In this document: positions 1-10,924 of the stretch, in pieces
Layout: each line of letters opens with the position of its first letter
How positions within the stretch are numbered: the stretch's first letter is position 1
Assembly: GCF_038719015.1 (NCBI RefSeq)
Contig: NZ_CP152276.1
Coordinates: forward strand, 1,684,001-1,748,000
Source of the DNA: Nguyenibacter vanlangensis
GTDB taxonomy: Bacteria; Pseudomonadota; Alphaproteobacteria; Acetobacterales; Acetobacteraceae
Length of the DNA stretch: 64,000 nt
Direction: 5' to 3'
The notes under the pieces: generated by a model
The model's input: only the letters and a program-made list of their open reading frames with translations
What the model was told of the DNA's origin: nothing
Database searches by the model: none
Translations under genes and position numbers: made by a program

Positions 1-1559
1 TACTCGTCATCGGTGGGGGCATGGCGGCCGCCTGGGCCGCGATTTCGGCCGCCCGCGAGGGCGCATCCGTCACCCTGGTGGATAAGGGCTTTGTCGGTAC
101 CAGCGGAGTGACGGCGACCGGCGGGCCGAACCATTGGTGGGTGCCGCCGGATCCCGCCCGGCGCGAGACCGCCATCCGCCGCCGCCTGGAGACGGCGTAC
201 GGGTTGGCCGACGCGGACTGGATGGCCAGGGTGATCGACGTCACCTGGCGGACGCTGCCGGATCTCGCGGCGTACTACCCCTTCAGCGGCGACGGCCAGG
301 GCGGGACCTATTACTCCGGCGTGCGCGGCCCGGACTATATGCGTGGTCTGCGCCGCTACGCCCTGGCGCTGGGGGTGCGCGTGCTGGACCATCACCCGGC
401 CCTGGAACTGCTGGCCCGCCCGGACGGCTCGATCGGGGGCGCTGCCGGCTATGCGCGGCTGCAGCGTCAATCCTGGACGGCCCGGGCGGGCGCGGTCATT
501 CTCGCCACCGGCGGCTGCGCGTTCCGATCGGGACTGATCGGCAGCCACAACAACACGGGCGACGGATATCTGATGGGGGTCGAAGCCGGGGCCGGACTGT
601 CCGGCATGGAGTTCTGCGTCGCCTATTCAATCTCGCCGGCCTGGGCGTCCACCCGTACGCTGCCTTATACGGGTGCACGCTTCTTTGACGCAGAGGGGCG
701 GCTGCTCGACATTCCCTCGCCGCTGGCGCAAAGGGATTATCTGTGCGCGCTCGCCCGCGCCTTCGCCCAGGGGCCGGTCTTCGCCGATTTGCACGAGGCG
801 CCCGAATTCCTCCGGACCGTCATCCGCAAGATCCAACCCGCGACCCCGACGCCGTTCGAACGGCGGGGGCTGGACATGTTCCGCGATCGCTTTCCCGTGG
901 CGTTGTACGGCGAAGGAACGATCCGGGGAACCGGCGGCCTCAGGATCACCGACGGCGCGTGCCAGACCAGCGTGCCCGGCCTGTATGCGGCCGGCGATGC
1001 CGCAACGCGCGAACTGGTTGCGGGTGCCACCAGCGGCGGGGGCGCGCAGAATGCCGCCTGGGCCCTGGCATCCGGCGTCCTGGCGGGAAGCGGAGCGGCC
1101 TCGCTGGCACTGATCCTGGGCAAGGGAGGACGCCACGGCCCACTGACTGCCCTGGGACAGGCAGGCCTGCGTCCGCGCGCCACCAGCCGCCCGGTAGACG
1201 ACCAGGCTGCGATCGGCCTGGCCCGGCACCACATCCTCGACCTCGACCAGGCTTTGTGGCGGAATGCGGAATCGCTGACGACAGCCCAGGCCGAACTAAA
1301 TGCCGCCTGGGCCGAGATCCAGGACCACCGGCGGGGCGACGGTCTCGGCCTGGTCGCGGCGCGAGAGGCTGCGGCAATGACCGCGACGGCCCGCTGGTGC
1401 AATGCCGCCGCCCTGGCCCGCACCGAGAGCCGGGGCATGCATGTGCGCACCGACGTACCGGCCGCCATGCCCGCGCATGATGGCCGATTGCTCGTCGACG
1501 GCCTCGACAGGATCAGGACCCGTTTCGAAACCGCGGGCACCAAGGCCAATGCTGCATGA
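1..1559 (+). CDS. FAD-dependent oxidoreductase, fumarate reductase/succinate dehydrogenase flavoprotein-like (5' partial)
   Basis: The reading frame is already open at the window edge and reads VIGGGMAAAWAA from base 6, the GxGxxA dinucleotide fold of an FAD-binding domain, so the true start lies just upstream. About 518 codons are visible. The C-terminal FAD-contact segment GLYAAGDAATRELVAGATSG (around codon 330) is typical of the fumarate reductase / aspartate oxidase / APS reductase alpha family. Its stop codon overlaps the ATG of the following ferredoxin gene, so the two are translationally coupled and probably form a two-subunit redox enzyme. In related bacteria such pairs occur near sulfonate or sulfur uptake genes; here a TonB receptor, cysE and a Met-type importer are nearby. 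The substrate is not identifiable. Confidence 0.85.
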   Translation, partial: LVIGGGMAAAWAAISAAREGASVTLVDKGFVGTSGVTATGGPNHWWVPPDPARRETAIRRRLETAYGLADADWMARVIDVTWRTLPDLAAYYPFSGDGQGGTYYSGVRGPDYMRGLRRYALALGVRVLDHHPALELLARPDGSIGGAAGYARLQRQSWTARAGAVILATGGCAFRSGLIGSHNNTGDGYLMGVEAGAGLSGMEFCVAYSISPAWASTRTLPYTGARFFDAEGRLLDIPSPLAQRDYLCALARAFAQGPVFADLHEAPEFLRTVIRKIQPATPTPFERRGLDMFRDRFPVALYGEGTIRGTGGLRITDGACQTSVPGLYAAGDAATRELVAGATSGGGAQNAAWALASGVLAGSGAASLALILGKGGRHGPLTALGQAGLRPRATSRPVDDQAAIGLARHHILDLDQALWRNAESLTTAQAELNAAWAEIQDHRRGDGLGLVAAREAAAMTATARWCNAAALARTESRGMHVRTDVPAAMPAHDGRLLVDGLDRIRTRFETAGTKANAA

Positions 1560-1945
1560 TCACCTATATTTTTCCCGAGCGCTGTATCGCGTGCAACGAT
1601 TGCGTGGCTGCCTGCCCGACCCATGTCCTGGACCCCGGCGCGGGAGGCGTGCCCACCATCGCCCGGCCTGATCAATGCCAGACCTGCTTCATGTGCGAAC
1701 TTTATTGTCCTGCCGATGCCATTTACGTGGCGCCCGGCCGAGACGAAGCTGAAGCGCCCGACCCGGCGGCCATTCTGGCCTCCGGGCAGCTCGGCCGCGT
1801 GCGGCGCGATCATGGCTGGACCGGCGACGACCCCGACCCGTTGTCGGAGTTCTGGCGTCTTGGACCATTGCTGATGGCGGGGGCGGAGATCGCCGCCACA
1901 CGCCATGCCCGCATGCGCGGGGAAGAGGGTCACGGCCGGGACTGA
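1556..1945 (+). CDS. 4Fe-4S dicluster ferredoxin-like electron-transfer subunit
   Basis: This 129-residue protein carries two CxxCxxCxxxCP clusters: Cys10, 13, 16, 20 and Cys41, 44, 47, 51, each followed by proline. That is the classical 2[4Fe-4S] ferredoxin arrangement. It starts within the stop codon of the flavoprotein gene (ATGA overlap), and the pair probably works as a flavin/iron-sulfur oxidoreductase like the AprAB architecture. The C-terminal 70 residues have no cluster ligands and may dock the flavoprotein. It converges with the TonB receptor gene, leaving only 19 bases between them. Electron donor and substrate are unknown. Confidence 0.87.
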   Translation: MITYIFPERCIACNDCVAACPTHVLDPGAGGVPTIARPDQCQTCFMCELYCPADAIYVAPGRDEAEAPDPAAILASGQLGRVRRDHGWTGDDPDPLSEFWRLGPLLMAGAEIAATRHARMRGEEGHGRD

Positions 1946-1964
1946 AACGCGCCGCCGGCCGGCG

Positions 1965-4475
1965 TCAGAGGCTGAAATTGATCCGGCCGTAGTAATAGCC
2001 GCCCGTGATCGGAACGCCGGACGAGTTGGCGTCGTAATAGGAATTGCCCAGATAGGACGTGATCAGCGGCATCCGGCGGGGACGGACATTGAAGATGTTG
2101 TTCGCGCCGACAGCGACGTGCCAGCGGCGCGAGAGCCGGTACCCGACTTCCAGATCGGTCAGCCAGCGCGGCGTGTTCACGAACTGATAGAATTGCGTGT
2201 TGGAATAGCGGAGCGCGGCCGGCGCCTGGTCCTCATAACTGACATCGTCGACCGTCTGGCCGTAGCGGGTCTGGCGCAGATTGATATCCCAATTGCCGAT
2301 CGTCCAATAGGCATCCAGGATGATCTTGCTGCGCGGGGACGCATTGGTCAGGTAGCCGATTCCCTGGGCGCTCAGCAGCGGGTTACCGTTCGCGTCCTTG
2401 GCCAGGTGATGCAGGCGCGTCCGGTTGAGGTTGAGCCCCAGGCTGAGATCCAGATTGCCATATTGCCGCAGACGGAACAGGTAATCGGCGGTGATGTCCA
2501 GTCCCTGGGTGCGCGTACTGGCACCATTGGAAAAATAGGTCGCCGATACGTCGTTGGATTGCAGTCCCGTCGGCAGCGTGGCGCCCGTCAGGGCGATGGC
2601 CTGTTCGGCGATGGCCCCTTCGTAATTGCCGCCGGCGACGATCCGGTCGCGGATATTGATCTGGTACACGTCGACCGCGACATGGAAACCGTCCACCGGT
2701 TCCAGCACGATGCCGCCGCTCGCATTCGTCGACCGTTCCGGTTTCAGCGGCACCGCGCCCAACAGACGCGCCGCCGCCGAATTGACGGCGAGGTCGCCCG
2801 TCGCCCCGGTCGGCGACACGTTCAGCGAACTGTAATGTTCCTCGGCCAGCGTCGGGGCGCGGAACCCGTTGCTGATGGTGGCCCGGACCGCGATGCGCCG
2901 GGTGAAATCGTACCGCGCCGAGATCTTGCCATTCTCGGTATTGCCGAAATCGGTATAATGCTCGAAACGCCCGGCCAGATCGACATCCAGCTTGCGCGTG
3001 ACATGCATGTCGGTATCGATATAGCCGGCCCAGATGTCACGACTCCAGCGGCCGGCATTCTCCGGCATCAGGCCGGCATAAGCCGCCGTCCCGCCCAGCA
3101 GATAGGACGGCGGAATGCCCGCACCCACGTCATAGGTCTCCAGCCGATGCTCGGCCCCGAAGGCCAGGTTCAGCTTTCTGCCCAGCACCTGGAACAGCCG
3201 GGTGAAATCCAGATCATTCGTCCATTGCGCGTTGCGATAGCTCTCCGCATGGACCATGGTCGGCGTCCAGCCATAGGCGTCGTAGAAACCGACATTGGCA
3301 GTGTTCTTGACGCCGATATCGTCCTCGTCCGCACCATAGGTCGTGCTCAGATCCCAGTGGAACCCCAGGAAACGGTCGCCCTTCAGGCCCAGGGTCGCCG
3401 CGTAGTCGTTCTCCTCGATCGTCTCCAGCGGCAGGAAACCGTAGGGATAGAGCTGCGGCAAGACCGACGGCAGGCGATAATGTTCGTTGGCTTCGGCATG
3501 ACGGTGGCCATAGGTGATAAAACCATAGCCCTGCACGCCTTCGGCCAGAGTCTTGCCGAAATCGATGCCCAGCGTCTCGCGGGTTTCTTCCGGCGTGCTC
3601 TGCGCCTGGTCGTCCTGCAATCCGGTGCGGGCGTCGGTGCCGCCATGGACGAAATGGTCGGTGTGATAGGCTTGCCCGCTCAAATGCAGATAACCGTCGC
3701 CGCCCAGGGAAAATCCGCCATCCATGCCAACCTGGTACTGCCAGCCATCACCGTTATAGGCATTGGCGCCGGTCTGCGCGGTCATATCCAACCCGTGGGG
3801 AGTCTTTTTCAGCACGACGTTGACGACCCCCGCAATGGCATCCGAACCGTACTGCGCCGCCGCGCCGCCGCGCAGAACCTCGATATGGTCGATCGCATCG
3901 ACCGGTATCATGTTCAGATCGACCGGCGTCGACCCTTTCTGCGGGCCGGAGTCGGCATAGATATTGCCCGTCATGTGGCGCCGCTTGCCGTCGACGAGGA
4001 CGAGCGTGTCATTGGGGTTCAGTCCACGCAGGCGAATGAACGATGTCAGCGCCCCCGCATCCCATCCGACCGCATTGATGCTGATCGACGGGTTGGTCCG
4101 CGCCAGCGCGTCGGCCAAATTGATCTGTCCCGAACGGCGTAGCGCCGCCGCGGAAATGACGTCGATGGGCGAGGTGCTGGCACGCGCCGTCCGGTTGCGG
4201 ACATGCGTGCCGGTGGCGATGACGATCTCGGCCGCATCCGGCGCGGCGACACTACCGGCCGGCACCGCGGACCGCACCGTCCGCCTGCCGGTCGGCGCTG
4301 CGTGCGCGCCCGTAGCCACCCCTTGTCGCGCGGCAGGCGTCGGGGCCGGCTTTACCTTGACGATATGTTTCCGCTTATGCGCCCCCAACGACGCCGCCTC
4401 CGGCGCTGCGCCGGCCACCGACATATGAGAAAAAGCCAGACTCGCTGAAAACAAAAGACCTTTTTTTAAAGACAT
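1965..4475 (-). CDS. TonB-dependent outer-membrane receptor
   Basis: The 836-residue product has an N-terminal signal peptide (MSLKKGLLFSASLAFSHMSV, cut near AGAA), a low-complexity Ala/Pro linker, a TonB-box-like stretch (EIVIATGTHV) near residue 85, a plug domain with DTLVLVDGKRRH and IEVLRGGAAAQYGSDAIAGV, and a long beta-barrel ending in FSL. That is the standard architecture of an iron-complex/vitamin/substrate receptor. It is a clear paralogue of the receptor at 35742-38234. It lies downstream of cysE on the same strand behind an AT-rich promoter region. The ligand is unknown; neighbouring sulfur genes make an organosulfur compound possible, but that is inference. Confidence 0.93.
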   Translation of the reverse strand: MSLKKGLLFSASLAFSHMSVAGAAPEAASLGAHKRKHIVKVKPAPTPAARQGVATGAHAAPTGRRTVRSAVPAGSVAAPDAAEIVIATGTHVRNRTARASTSPIDVISAAALRRSGQINLADALARTNPSISINAVGWDAGALTSFIRLRGLNPNDTLVLVDGKRRHMTGNIYADSGPQKGSTPVDLNMIPVDAIDHIEVLRGGAAAQYGSDAIAGVVNVVLKKTPHGLDMTAQTGANAYNGDGWQYQVGMDGGFSLGGDGYLHLSGQAYHTDHFVHGGTDARTGLQDDQAQSTPEETRETLGIDFGKTLAEGVQGYGFITYGHRHAEANEHYRLPSVLPQLYPYGFLPLETIEENDYAATLGLKGDRFLGFHWDLSTTYGADEDDIGVKNTANVGFYDAYGWTPTMVHAESYRNAQWTNDLDFTRLFQVLGRKLNLAFGAEHRLETYDVGAGIPPSYLLGGTAAYAGLMPENAGRWSRDIWAGYIDTDMHVTRKLDVDLAGRFEHYTDFGNTENGKISARYDFTRRIAVRATISNGFRAPTLAEEHYSSLNVSPTGATGDLAVNSAAARLLGAVPLKPERSTNASGGIVLEPVDGFHVAVDVYQINIRDRIVAGGNYEGAIAEQAIALTGATLPTGLQSNDVSATYFSNGASTRTQGLDITADYLFRLRQYGNLDLSLGLNLNRTRLHHLAKDANGNPLLSAQGIGYLTNASPRSKIILDAYWTIGNWDINLRQTRYGQTVDDVSYEDQAPAALRYSNTQFYQFVNTPRWLTDLEVGYRLSRRWHVAVGANNIFNVRPRRMPLITSYLGNSYYDANSSGVPITGGYYYGRINFSL

Positions 4476-4691
4476 TCTTCAATCCGTCCATTTCGAAGCA
4501 GAGCATCCCGCCCTCAACGATATGAACATTAATTTTCAATGCGTATATTGAATTTGGCAAATTAACCCAATGAACATATTAAAATTAATACTTTTGGAAG
4601 CTTAATAATTAAGCTTCATTTTTCATCGCCTGGAGTTTTTCATCATTGTCTATGCCTGAAATCGTCCGAAACGCTTATATTTCCGGCAATA
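4476..4691 (-). promoter_or_regulatory. AT-rich promoter region of the TonB receptor with a 21-bp palindrome
   Basis: This 216-base gap is far more AT-rich than its surroundings. It contains a perfect palindrome at 4597-4617: GAAGCTTAAT, one central A, ATTAAGCTTC. Its position 120 bases upstream of the receptor start suits an operator or upstream activator site. A hairpin role is less likely because no T run follows on the minus strand. Confidence 0.4.
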
Positions 4692-5549
4692 TCAGATCAC
4701 GTAATCGGGCAATGCCTGATCCATGGTCAAGGAGGGCAGTTCCTCGTGGCGCGTGCCGACGGCGCGTGCCGGGTTGCCGACGACGGTGGTGAAGGGCGCG
4801 ACGGGTTTCAACACGATCGAGCCCGCCCCGATTTTCGCACCCTCGCCGATCTCGATATTGCCCAGCACCTTCGCGCCGGTGCCGATCAGCGCGCCGCGCC
4901 GCACCTTGGGATGGCGGTCGCCACCTTCCTTGCCCGTGCCGCCCAGGGTGACGTTCTGCAGCAGGGCCACATCGTCCTCGATCACCGCCGTTTCGCCGAC
5001 CACGATGCCGGTGCCGTGGTCGAACATGATCCGTTGTCCCAGACGCGCGGCGGGGTGAATGTCCACCGCGAACAGTTCCGATGTCCGGCTTTGGATATAA
5101 TGCGCCAGCGGCTTGCGGTTTTCATGCCACAGCCAGTGCGCGACCCGATAGGACTGGATCGCATGGAAGCCCTTGAAGAACAGGAACGGCACCAGATGGT
5201 CGGTCGCCGCCGGATCACGCGCGCGGATCGCCGCCAGATCGGCCACCGCCATGTCGACCGCCTGCGGCCGGAGACGCTGGAAATCCCGTATCAGCGCGAA
5301 GATCGTGGCCTTGCGCACCAGATCGCTGCTGAGCTTGCGTGACAGCAGGAACGCCAGGGCGGTGGCAAAATCCGGCTGGTCGAGCACGGCCGGCCGCGTC
5401 AATTCCCGCAACACGGGATCGCGATAAGTCCGCGCCTCGCCTTGCATAAGGTCCCATATGCCCGCCGCCGTGGCGGACGGAGGCGATACGGCGGCGGCGG
5501 ATCCGCCGCGCGCAAGATAGGTGTGCAGGCTGGTGACGTGCGCGGTCAT
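4692..5549 (-). CDS. cysE: Serine O-acetyltransferase
   Basis: Acetyl-CoA dependent O-acetylation of L-serine, the first step of cysteine synthesis in the cytoplasm. The 285-residue protein has the alpha-helical SATase N-domain (residues about 25-150) and a left-handed beta-helix of hexapeptide repeats, with the DHGTGIVVGETAVI segment carrying the catalytic histidine and NVTLGGTGKEGGDRHP behind it. The C-terminus ends in isoleucine (DYVI), the residue type that in CysE inserts into the CysK active site, so a cysteine synthase complex is plausible. It follows groEL by 77 bases on the same strand, with a GC hairpin between. Confidence 0.93.
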   Translation of the reverse strand: MTAHVTSLHTYLARGGSAAAVSPPSATAAGIWDLMQGEARTYRDPVLRELTRPAVLDQPDFATALAFLLSRKLSSDLVRKATIFALIRDFQRLRPQAVDMAVADLAAIRARDPAATDHLVPFLFFKGFHAIQSYRVAHWLWHENRKPLAHYIQSRTSELFAVDIHPAARLGQRIMFDHGTGIVVGETAVIEDDVALLQNVTLGGTGKEGGDRHPKVRRGALIGTGAKVLGNIEIGEGAKIGAGSIVLKPVAPFTTVVGNPARAVGTRHEELPSLTMDQALPDYVI

Positions 5550-5588
5550 CCCGTCTTTTCACTCTATCATGACATGGATACATGGATC

Positions 5589-5611
5589 GCGCCCGGACGC
5601 GGCCCGGGCGC
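5589..5611 (-). terminator. GC-rich hairpin between groEL and cysE
   Basis: GCGCCCGG (5589-5596) pairs with CCGGGCGC (5604-5611) around a 7-base loop, 16 bases after the groEL stop. No T tract follows, so it may attenuate transcription, stabilise mRNA or just separate groEL from cysE rather than act as a strong terminator. Confidence 0.4.
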
Positions 5612-5626
5612 GGCCATATGCTTCGC

Positions 5627-7580
<1,954 letters not shown>

Positions 7581-7581
7581 G

Positions 7582-7595
7582 TTCAAACCTTTGAA
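7582..7595 (-). promoter_or_regulatory. Palindrome overlapping the groES ribosome binding site
   Basis: TTCAAACCTTTGAA is a perfect 14-base palindrome covering the AAAGG Shine-Dalgarno of groES. As RNA, a 6-bp stem with a 2-nt loop is sterically tight, so a protein-binding or weak translational role is only a possibility. Just beyond, CTATCGAA occurs twice (about 7603-7622) as a direct repeat. Confidence 0.3.
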
Positions 7596-7616
7596 TTTTC
7601 GGCCTATCGAATCGGT

Positions 7617-7838
7617 CTATCGAACCTGGCGGCCATCGCCATCGGCCGACCGGACGCGTGCACGCCGGAACCGCCACGCCGCCTGGCGCGTCAGGTCATC
7701 CGGTTCGGCCAGGATGTGATTATGCAGGGGGCGCACGCTGTCATGCGCGGCGTAGAAGCGCCGCGTCTTGCGGTCGCTTTCCAGGATCACGGCACCCAGA
7801 AACGTGCCGTCGATTTCGACGATATGGGATTCAAGCAT
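7617..7838 (-). CDS. Small conserved-type protein upstream of groESL
   Basis: The 73-residue product starts MLESHIVEIDGTFLGAVIL and has the pattern RRFYAAHDSVRPLHNHIL followed by a basic tail. It has an AGAGG ribosome binding site, is on the same strand as groES with a 36-base gap, and has no signal peptide or membrane segment. Its look (a short beta-rich start giving a value-and-context sentence, then a helix) resembles small uncharacterised proteins in alphaproteobacteria that I cannot name. I infer a cytoplasmic accessory protein of the groESL operon; function unknown. Confidence 0.6.
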   Translation of the reverse strand: MLESHIVEIDGTFLGAVILESDRKTRRFYAAHDSVRPLHNHILAEPDDLTRQAAWRFRRARVRSADGDGRQVR

Positions 7839-8391
7839 GGTCGCTGCCTCTCGCTCCGCTTGCGCGGACCTCCGCCGGCAGCATCGACCGCCGGCGATCC
7901 TATCGGGCGGGCACCGGCTTCATATGGCCGGCGCACGCTGCGCTACATCGATCGATGCGACACATTCGCGCGGTGATACGGGTCATCAGGCTCCGCCCTT
8001 GGATTGAGGCGCCACAATGGCGGCCAAGCCCACGATCGCAGGGGCATCGCCTCACGTCAAGACAATATAATCATTTAAGTTCGTTATATGTAGAATTCAC
8101 GTCAAACAACGAATCGCAATCGAAAGGCGGAGCGAATTCAAATTATCATATTGATATTAAATGATATATTGTTCATCTCGGCGGATGTTGCCGCATCGTG
8201 CGCCCCATCGGTCAAGCCGGGCATCGCCCGATTTCTGGCGCAGCCTCGCCGACAAGGGAATTTATCATACGATATTCGTGGTTATTTATTGCATACCACG
8301 ATCATATATCGCAGAGTGGCTTGCATTCGCTGCCGGCCGCGCCCGGCGACCGACAAGGACCATTGGCCTGCAAAAGGATTCCACAAAGACC
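7839..8391 (+). promoter_or_regulatory. AT-rich intergenic region upstream of metQ with a nested inverted repeat
   Basis: This 553-base gap holds the divergent promoters of the small gene/groESL unit and the metQNI unit. The part from 8060 to 8330 is AT-rich. It contains a nested inverted repeat at 8270-8311: CGATAT, CGTGGT, a 12-base centre, ACCACG, ATATCG. The frame upstream of 8392 stays open to 8161, but that stretch has no conserved look and is probably leader. A sulfur or methionine regulator site, or an RNA switch, could lie here; I could not match a known SAM riboswitch. Confidence 0.4.
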
Positions 8392-9198
8392 ATGCCGTCG
8401 TCCTTCACCCGCCGCTCCGTCCTCGGCCTGCTGGCCGCGGCCCCGCTCCCGCGCATCGCCGGCGCGACCACCCTCACGACGCTGCGAATCGGCATCATGG
8501 CTGGCGAGGACGAGGATGTCTGGCGTGCCGTAGCCGCCCATGCCGCGCAATGCGGGCTGGCCCTGAAGATCGTCCCGTTCTCGGACTACAATGCCCCCGA
8601 CGAGGCCCTGGCGGAACACGAACTGGACGCCAATGCCTTTCAGCACCGCCCGTTCCTGTCCGCCCAGATCGCGGCGCACGGCTATAATATCGTAGCGGTG
8701 GGCGATACCTATTTCTCGCCGATCGGTCTGTATTCCAGCCGCTGGAAATCGGTCCGCGACCTGCCCGCCGGCGCGACGATCGGGGTGCCCAACGACCCGA
8801 GCAACGAGGGCCGCGCCCTGCATCTTCTGGAAGCCCTCGGCCTGATCACGCTGAATCCGTCCGCGGGCCTGCTGCCGACCGCGCTGGATATCGCCGACAA
8901 TCCACGCAACCTGTCCGTCAAGGAACTGGATGCCGGGATCGTCGGCCGCACGCTTCCCGACCTGGACGCGGCGATCGTCAACACCGATTGGGCGTTCAAA
9001 TCGGGGATCCAGGTCGACAGGCAGCGGATCGGTCAGGAAACTCTGGCCGGCAATCCTTACGTCAACTTCATCGCCGTGAACGCGCAGGATGCGCATGCCC
9101 CGTGGGTCGCATCCCTGACGAACGCCTTTCACCAGCCGGACGTGCGCAAGGCGATCCTGGACATCTATCACGGGGCGATCGTGCCGGCATGGGGATGA
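8392..9198 (+). CDS. MetQ/NlpA-family substrate-binding protein
   Basis: Periplasmic receptor of a methionine-type ABC importer, 268 residues. The chosen ATG is followed by a signal sequence with paired arginines (MPSSFTRRSVLGLLAAAPLP, cut near IAGA). The core shows the NlpA pattern: HELDANAFQHRPFLSAQI, GVPNDPSNEGRALHLLEALG, DIADNPRNLSVKELDAG, and NTDWAFKSG. There is no lipobox, so it is soluble rather than lipid-anchored. The ATPase gene begins inside its last codons. Ligand could be methionine, a methionine derivative or another organosulfur amino acid. Confidence 0.88.
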   Translation: MPSSFTRRSVLGLLAAAPLPRIAGATTLTTLRIGIMAGEDEDVWRAVAAHAAQCGLALKIVPFSDYNAPDEALAEHELDANAFQHRPFLSAQIAAHGYNIVAVGDTYFSPIGLYSSRWKSVRDLPAGATIGVPNDPSNEGRALHLLEALGLITLNPSAGLLPTALDIADNPRNLSVKELDAGIVGRTLPDLDAAIVNTDWAFKSGIQVDRQRIGQETLAGNPYVNFIAVNAQDAHAPWVASLTNAFHQPDVRKAILDIYHGAIVPAWG

Positions 9199-10223
9199 CT
9201 CTGCTGCGGGTCGAACAGGTCTGCCGCCGGTTCGGCGACCATGTCGCGCTCCAGGACGTCCGGTTCGACGTCCATCCCGGCGAGATCGTCGGTATCATCG
9301 GCCGGTCCGGAGCGGGCAAGACGACATTGCTGCGCTGCCTGAGCGGGCTGGAACGGCCGGACAGCGGACGGATCGTCATCGAAGGCCAGGACATCACCGC
9401 CCTGCCGGAACGCCGGCTGGTCGAAATTCGCCGGCGGATCGGGCTGGTGTTTCAGCATTTCAACCTGCTGCAATCCCGGAGTGCCGCCGGCAATATCGCC
9501 CTGCCTCTGGAGATCGCGGGCATGCCGAAATCCGCGCGCGCGGCCCGGGTCGCCGACCTGATCGACCTGGTCGGGCTGTCCGGGCACGAACGAAAGCGCC
9601 CCAGCCAGATGTCGGGCGGACAGAAACAGCGGGTCGGCATCGCCCGCGCCCTGGCGGGAAATCCGGCGCTGCTGCTGTGCGACGAGGCGACTTCGGCGCT
9701 CGATCCGGAAACCACGGCCGCGATCCTGGACCTGCTGGTCGATATCAACCGGCGACTGGGCCTGACCATCCTGCTGATCACGCACGAGATGGACGTCATC
9801 CGCCGCATCGCGCACCGCGTCGTGGTGCTCGACCACGGCCGAATCGTCGAGGACGGCCCGGTCGCGGCATTGCTGGGCGGGGCGAGCCGCCACGCCGTCA
9901 CGCGCGCTTTCCTCTCCGAAGGCCGGCCGCGTGTTCCCGATCATGTCGTGGCGCAGTTGCGGGACGTGTCCTTCGACGACGCTCATCCGGTCGTACGCGC
10001 GACCTTCGATCCGAACGCGGCGCCCTCTCCCGTCCTGTCGGTGCTGAGCCGCCGCTTCGGACTGGACGTGACCATCCTGCAGGCGACCGCGGGCGACATC
10101 GCCCGCCGGCCGGATGCGGAATTCGTGCTGCGCCTGTCGCGGCACGATGGCGACGCCCTGGATTTCATCCGCCAGGCCAGCCAATCCATGGAGGTACTCG
10201 GCTATGTTCCGGCTGATTGCTGA
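9189..10223 (+). CDS. metN: MetN-type methionine ABC transporter ATP-binding protein
   Basis: The 344-residue ATPase has Walker A GRSGAGKTT (about residues 38-46), signature MSGGQKQRVGIARAL, Walker B LLLCDEATSALD and the H-loop ITHEMDVI. After the nucleotide-binding domain comes a NIL regulatory domain (from about residue 250), the hallmark of MetN that senses cytoplasmic methionine in the E. coli protein. ATG codons occur at 9189 and 9195; both overlap the end of metQ, which implies coupled translation. It also overlaps the permease gene by 20 bases. Confidence 0.92.
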   Translation: MGMTLLRVEQVCRRFGDHVALQDVRFDVHPGEIVGIIGRSGAGKTTLLRCLSGLERPDSGRIVIEGQDITALPERRLVEIRRRIGLVFQHFNLLQSRSAAGNIALPLEIAGMPKSARAARVADLIDLVGLSGHERKRPSQMSGGQKQRVGIARALAGNPALLLCDEATSALDPETTAAILDLLVDINRRLGLTILLITHEMDVIRRIAHRVVVLDHGRIVEDGPVAALLGGASRHAVTRAFLSEGRPRVPDHVVAQLRDVSFDDAHPVVRATFDPNAAPSPVLSVLSRRFGLDVTILQATAGDIARRPDAEFVLRLSRHDGDALDFIRQASQSMEVLGYVPADC

Positions 10224-10851
10224 TCTGATTCTGCGCGCGACGGGCGAGACGCTGGAGATGGTGCTGGCGTCCGGCCTGATTTCGGTGCTCGGCGGTCTGC
10301 CGCTGGCCGTCCTGCTGATCGTCACGGCGCCGGGCGGCCTGTACCCCCTGCCGGCACTGTCCCGCGCCCTCGCCCTTGCCGTCGACGCGGTCCGTGCCGT
10401 GCCGTTCATGATCCTGCTGGTACTGCTGATCCCGCTGACCCGGCTGATCGCGGGCACCGCCCTGGGGACCGGCGCTGCAATCGTACCGCTGGCCATCGCC
10501 GCCGTGCCCTATTTCGCCAGGATCGCGGAGGTCTCGCTGCGCGAGGTCGACCAGGGACTGGTGGACGCCGTGCGCGCCATGGGCGGCACGCGCTGGATGA
10601 CGGTGCGCTACGTGCTGCTGCCGGAGGCGCTGCCGGGCCTCATTTCAGGCTTCACCGTAACCCTGATCACCCTGGTCGGCGCCTCGGCCATGGCGGGCGT
10701 CATCGGCGCCGGGGGCCTGGGAGACCTGGCGATCCGCTATGGCTATCAGCGTTTCAACACGACGGTGATGCTGTCGGTCGTCGCCGTGCTGATCGTCATG
10801 GTCACAATCCTCCAATGGATCGGCAACCGGCTGGCACGGCGGCTGGCATGA
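10204..10851 (+). CDS. metI: MetI-type ABC transporter permease
   Basis: Integral inner-membrane subunit of 215 residues with five or so hydrophobic segments. The cytoplasmic EAA loop reads VDAVRAMGGTRWMTVRYVLLPEALPG, matching MetI/D-methionine permeases. The ATG at 10204 lies inside the metN 3' end, giving a tight metQ-metN-metI unit. It is the last gene of the operon; the next gene starts 73 bases later with its own context. Confidence 0.92.
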   Translation: MFRLIADLILRATGETLEMVLASGLISVLGGLPLAVLLIVTAPGGLYPLPALSRALALAVDAVRAVPFMILLVLLIPLTRLIAGTALGTGAAIVPLAIAAVPYFARIAEVSLREVDQGLVDAVRAMGGTRWMTVRYVLLPEALPGLISGFTVTLITLVGASAMAGVIGAGGLGDLAIRYGYQRFNTTVMLSVVAVLIVMVTILQWIGNRLARRLA

Positions 10852-10924
10852 AGCCGCCTCCGCTCTGCGTGCATATCCTGCGCATGGTTCTCTGAAATAT
10901 GTCCAGAATCCGGAGTCGAAATAA

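Noticed and set aside
1905..4142. 745-codon open frame on the plus strand
   Set aside because: It is antisense to the TonB receptor gene, has no domain pattern, and arises from GC-rich codon bias on the opposite strand.
7581..7640. CIRCE element upstream of groES
   Set aside because: No TTAGCACTC-N9-GAGTGCTAA or close variant; only a short palindrome and a CTATCGAA direct repeat.
8040..8391. SAM riboswitch in the metQ leader
   Set aside because: The AT-rich leader has an inverted repeat, but I could not place the conserved core bases of known SAM motifs.
9168..10496. 442-codon open frame on the minus strand
   Set aside because: Antisense to metN and metI, which have complete ABC motifs.
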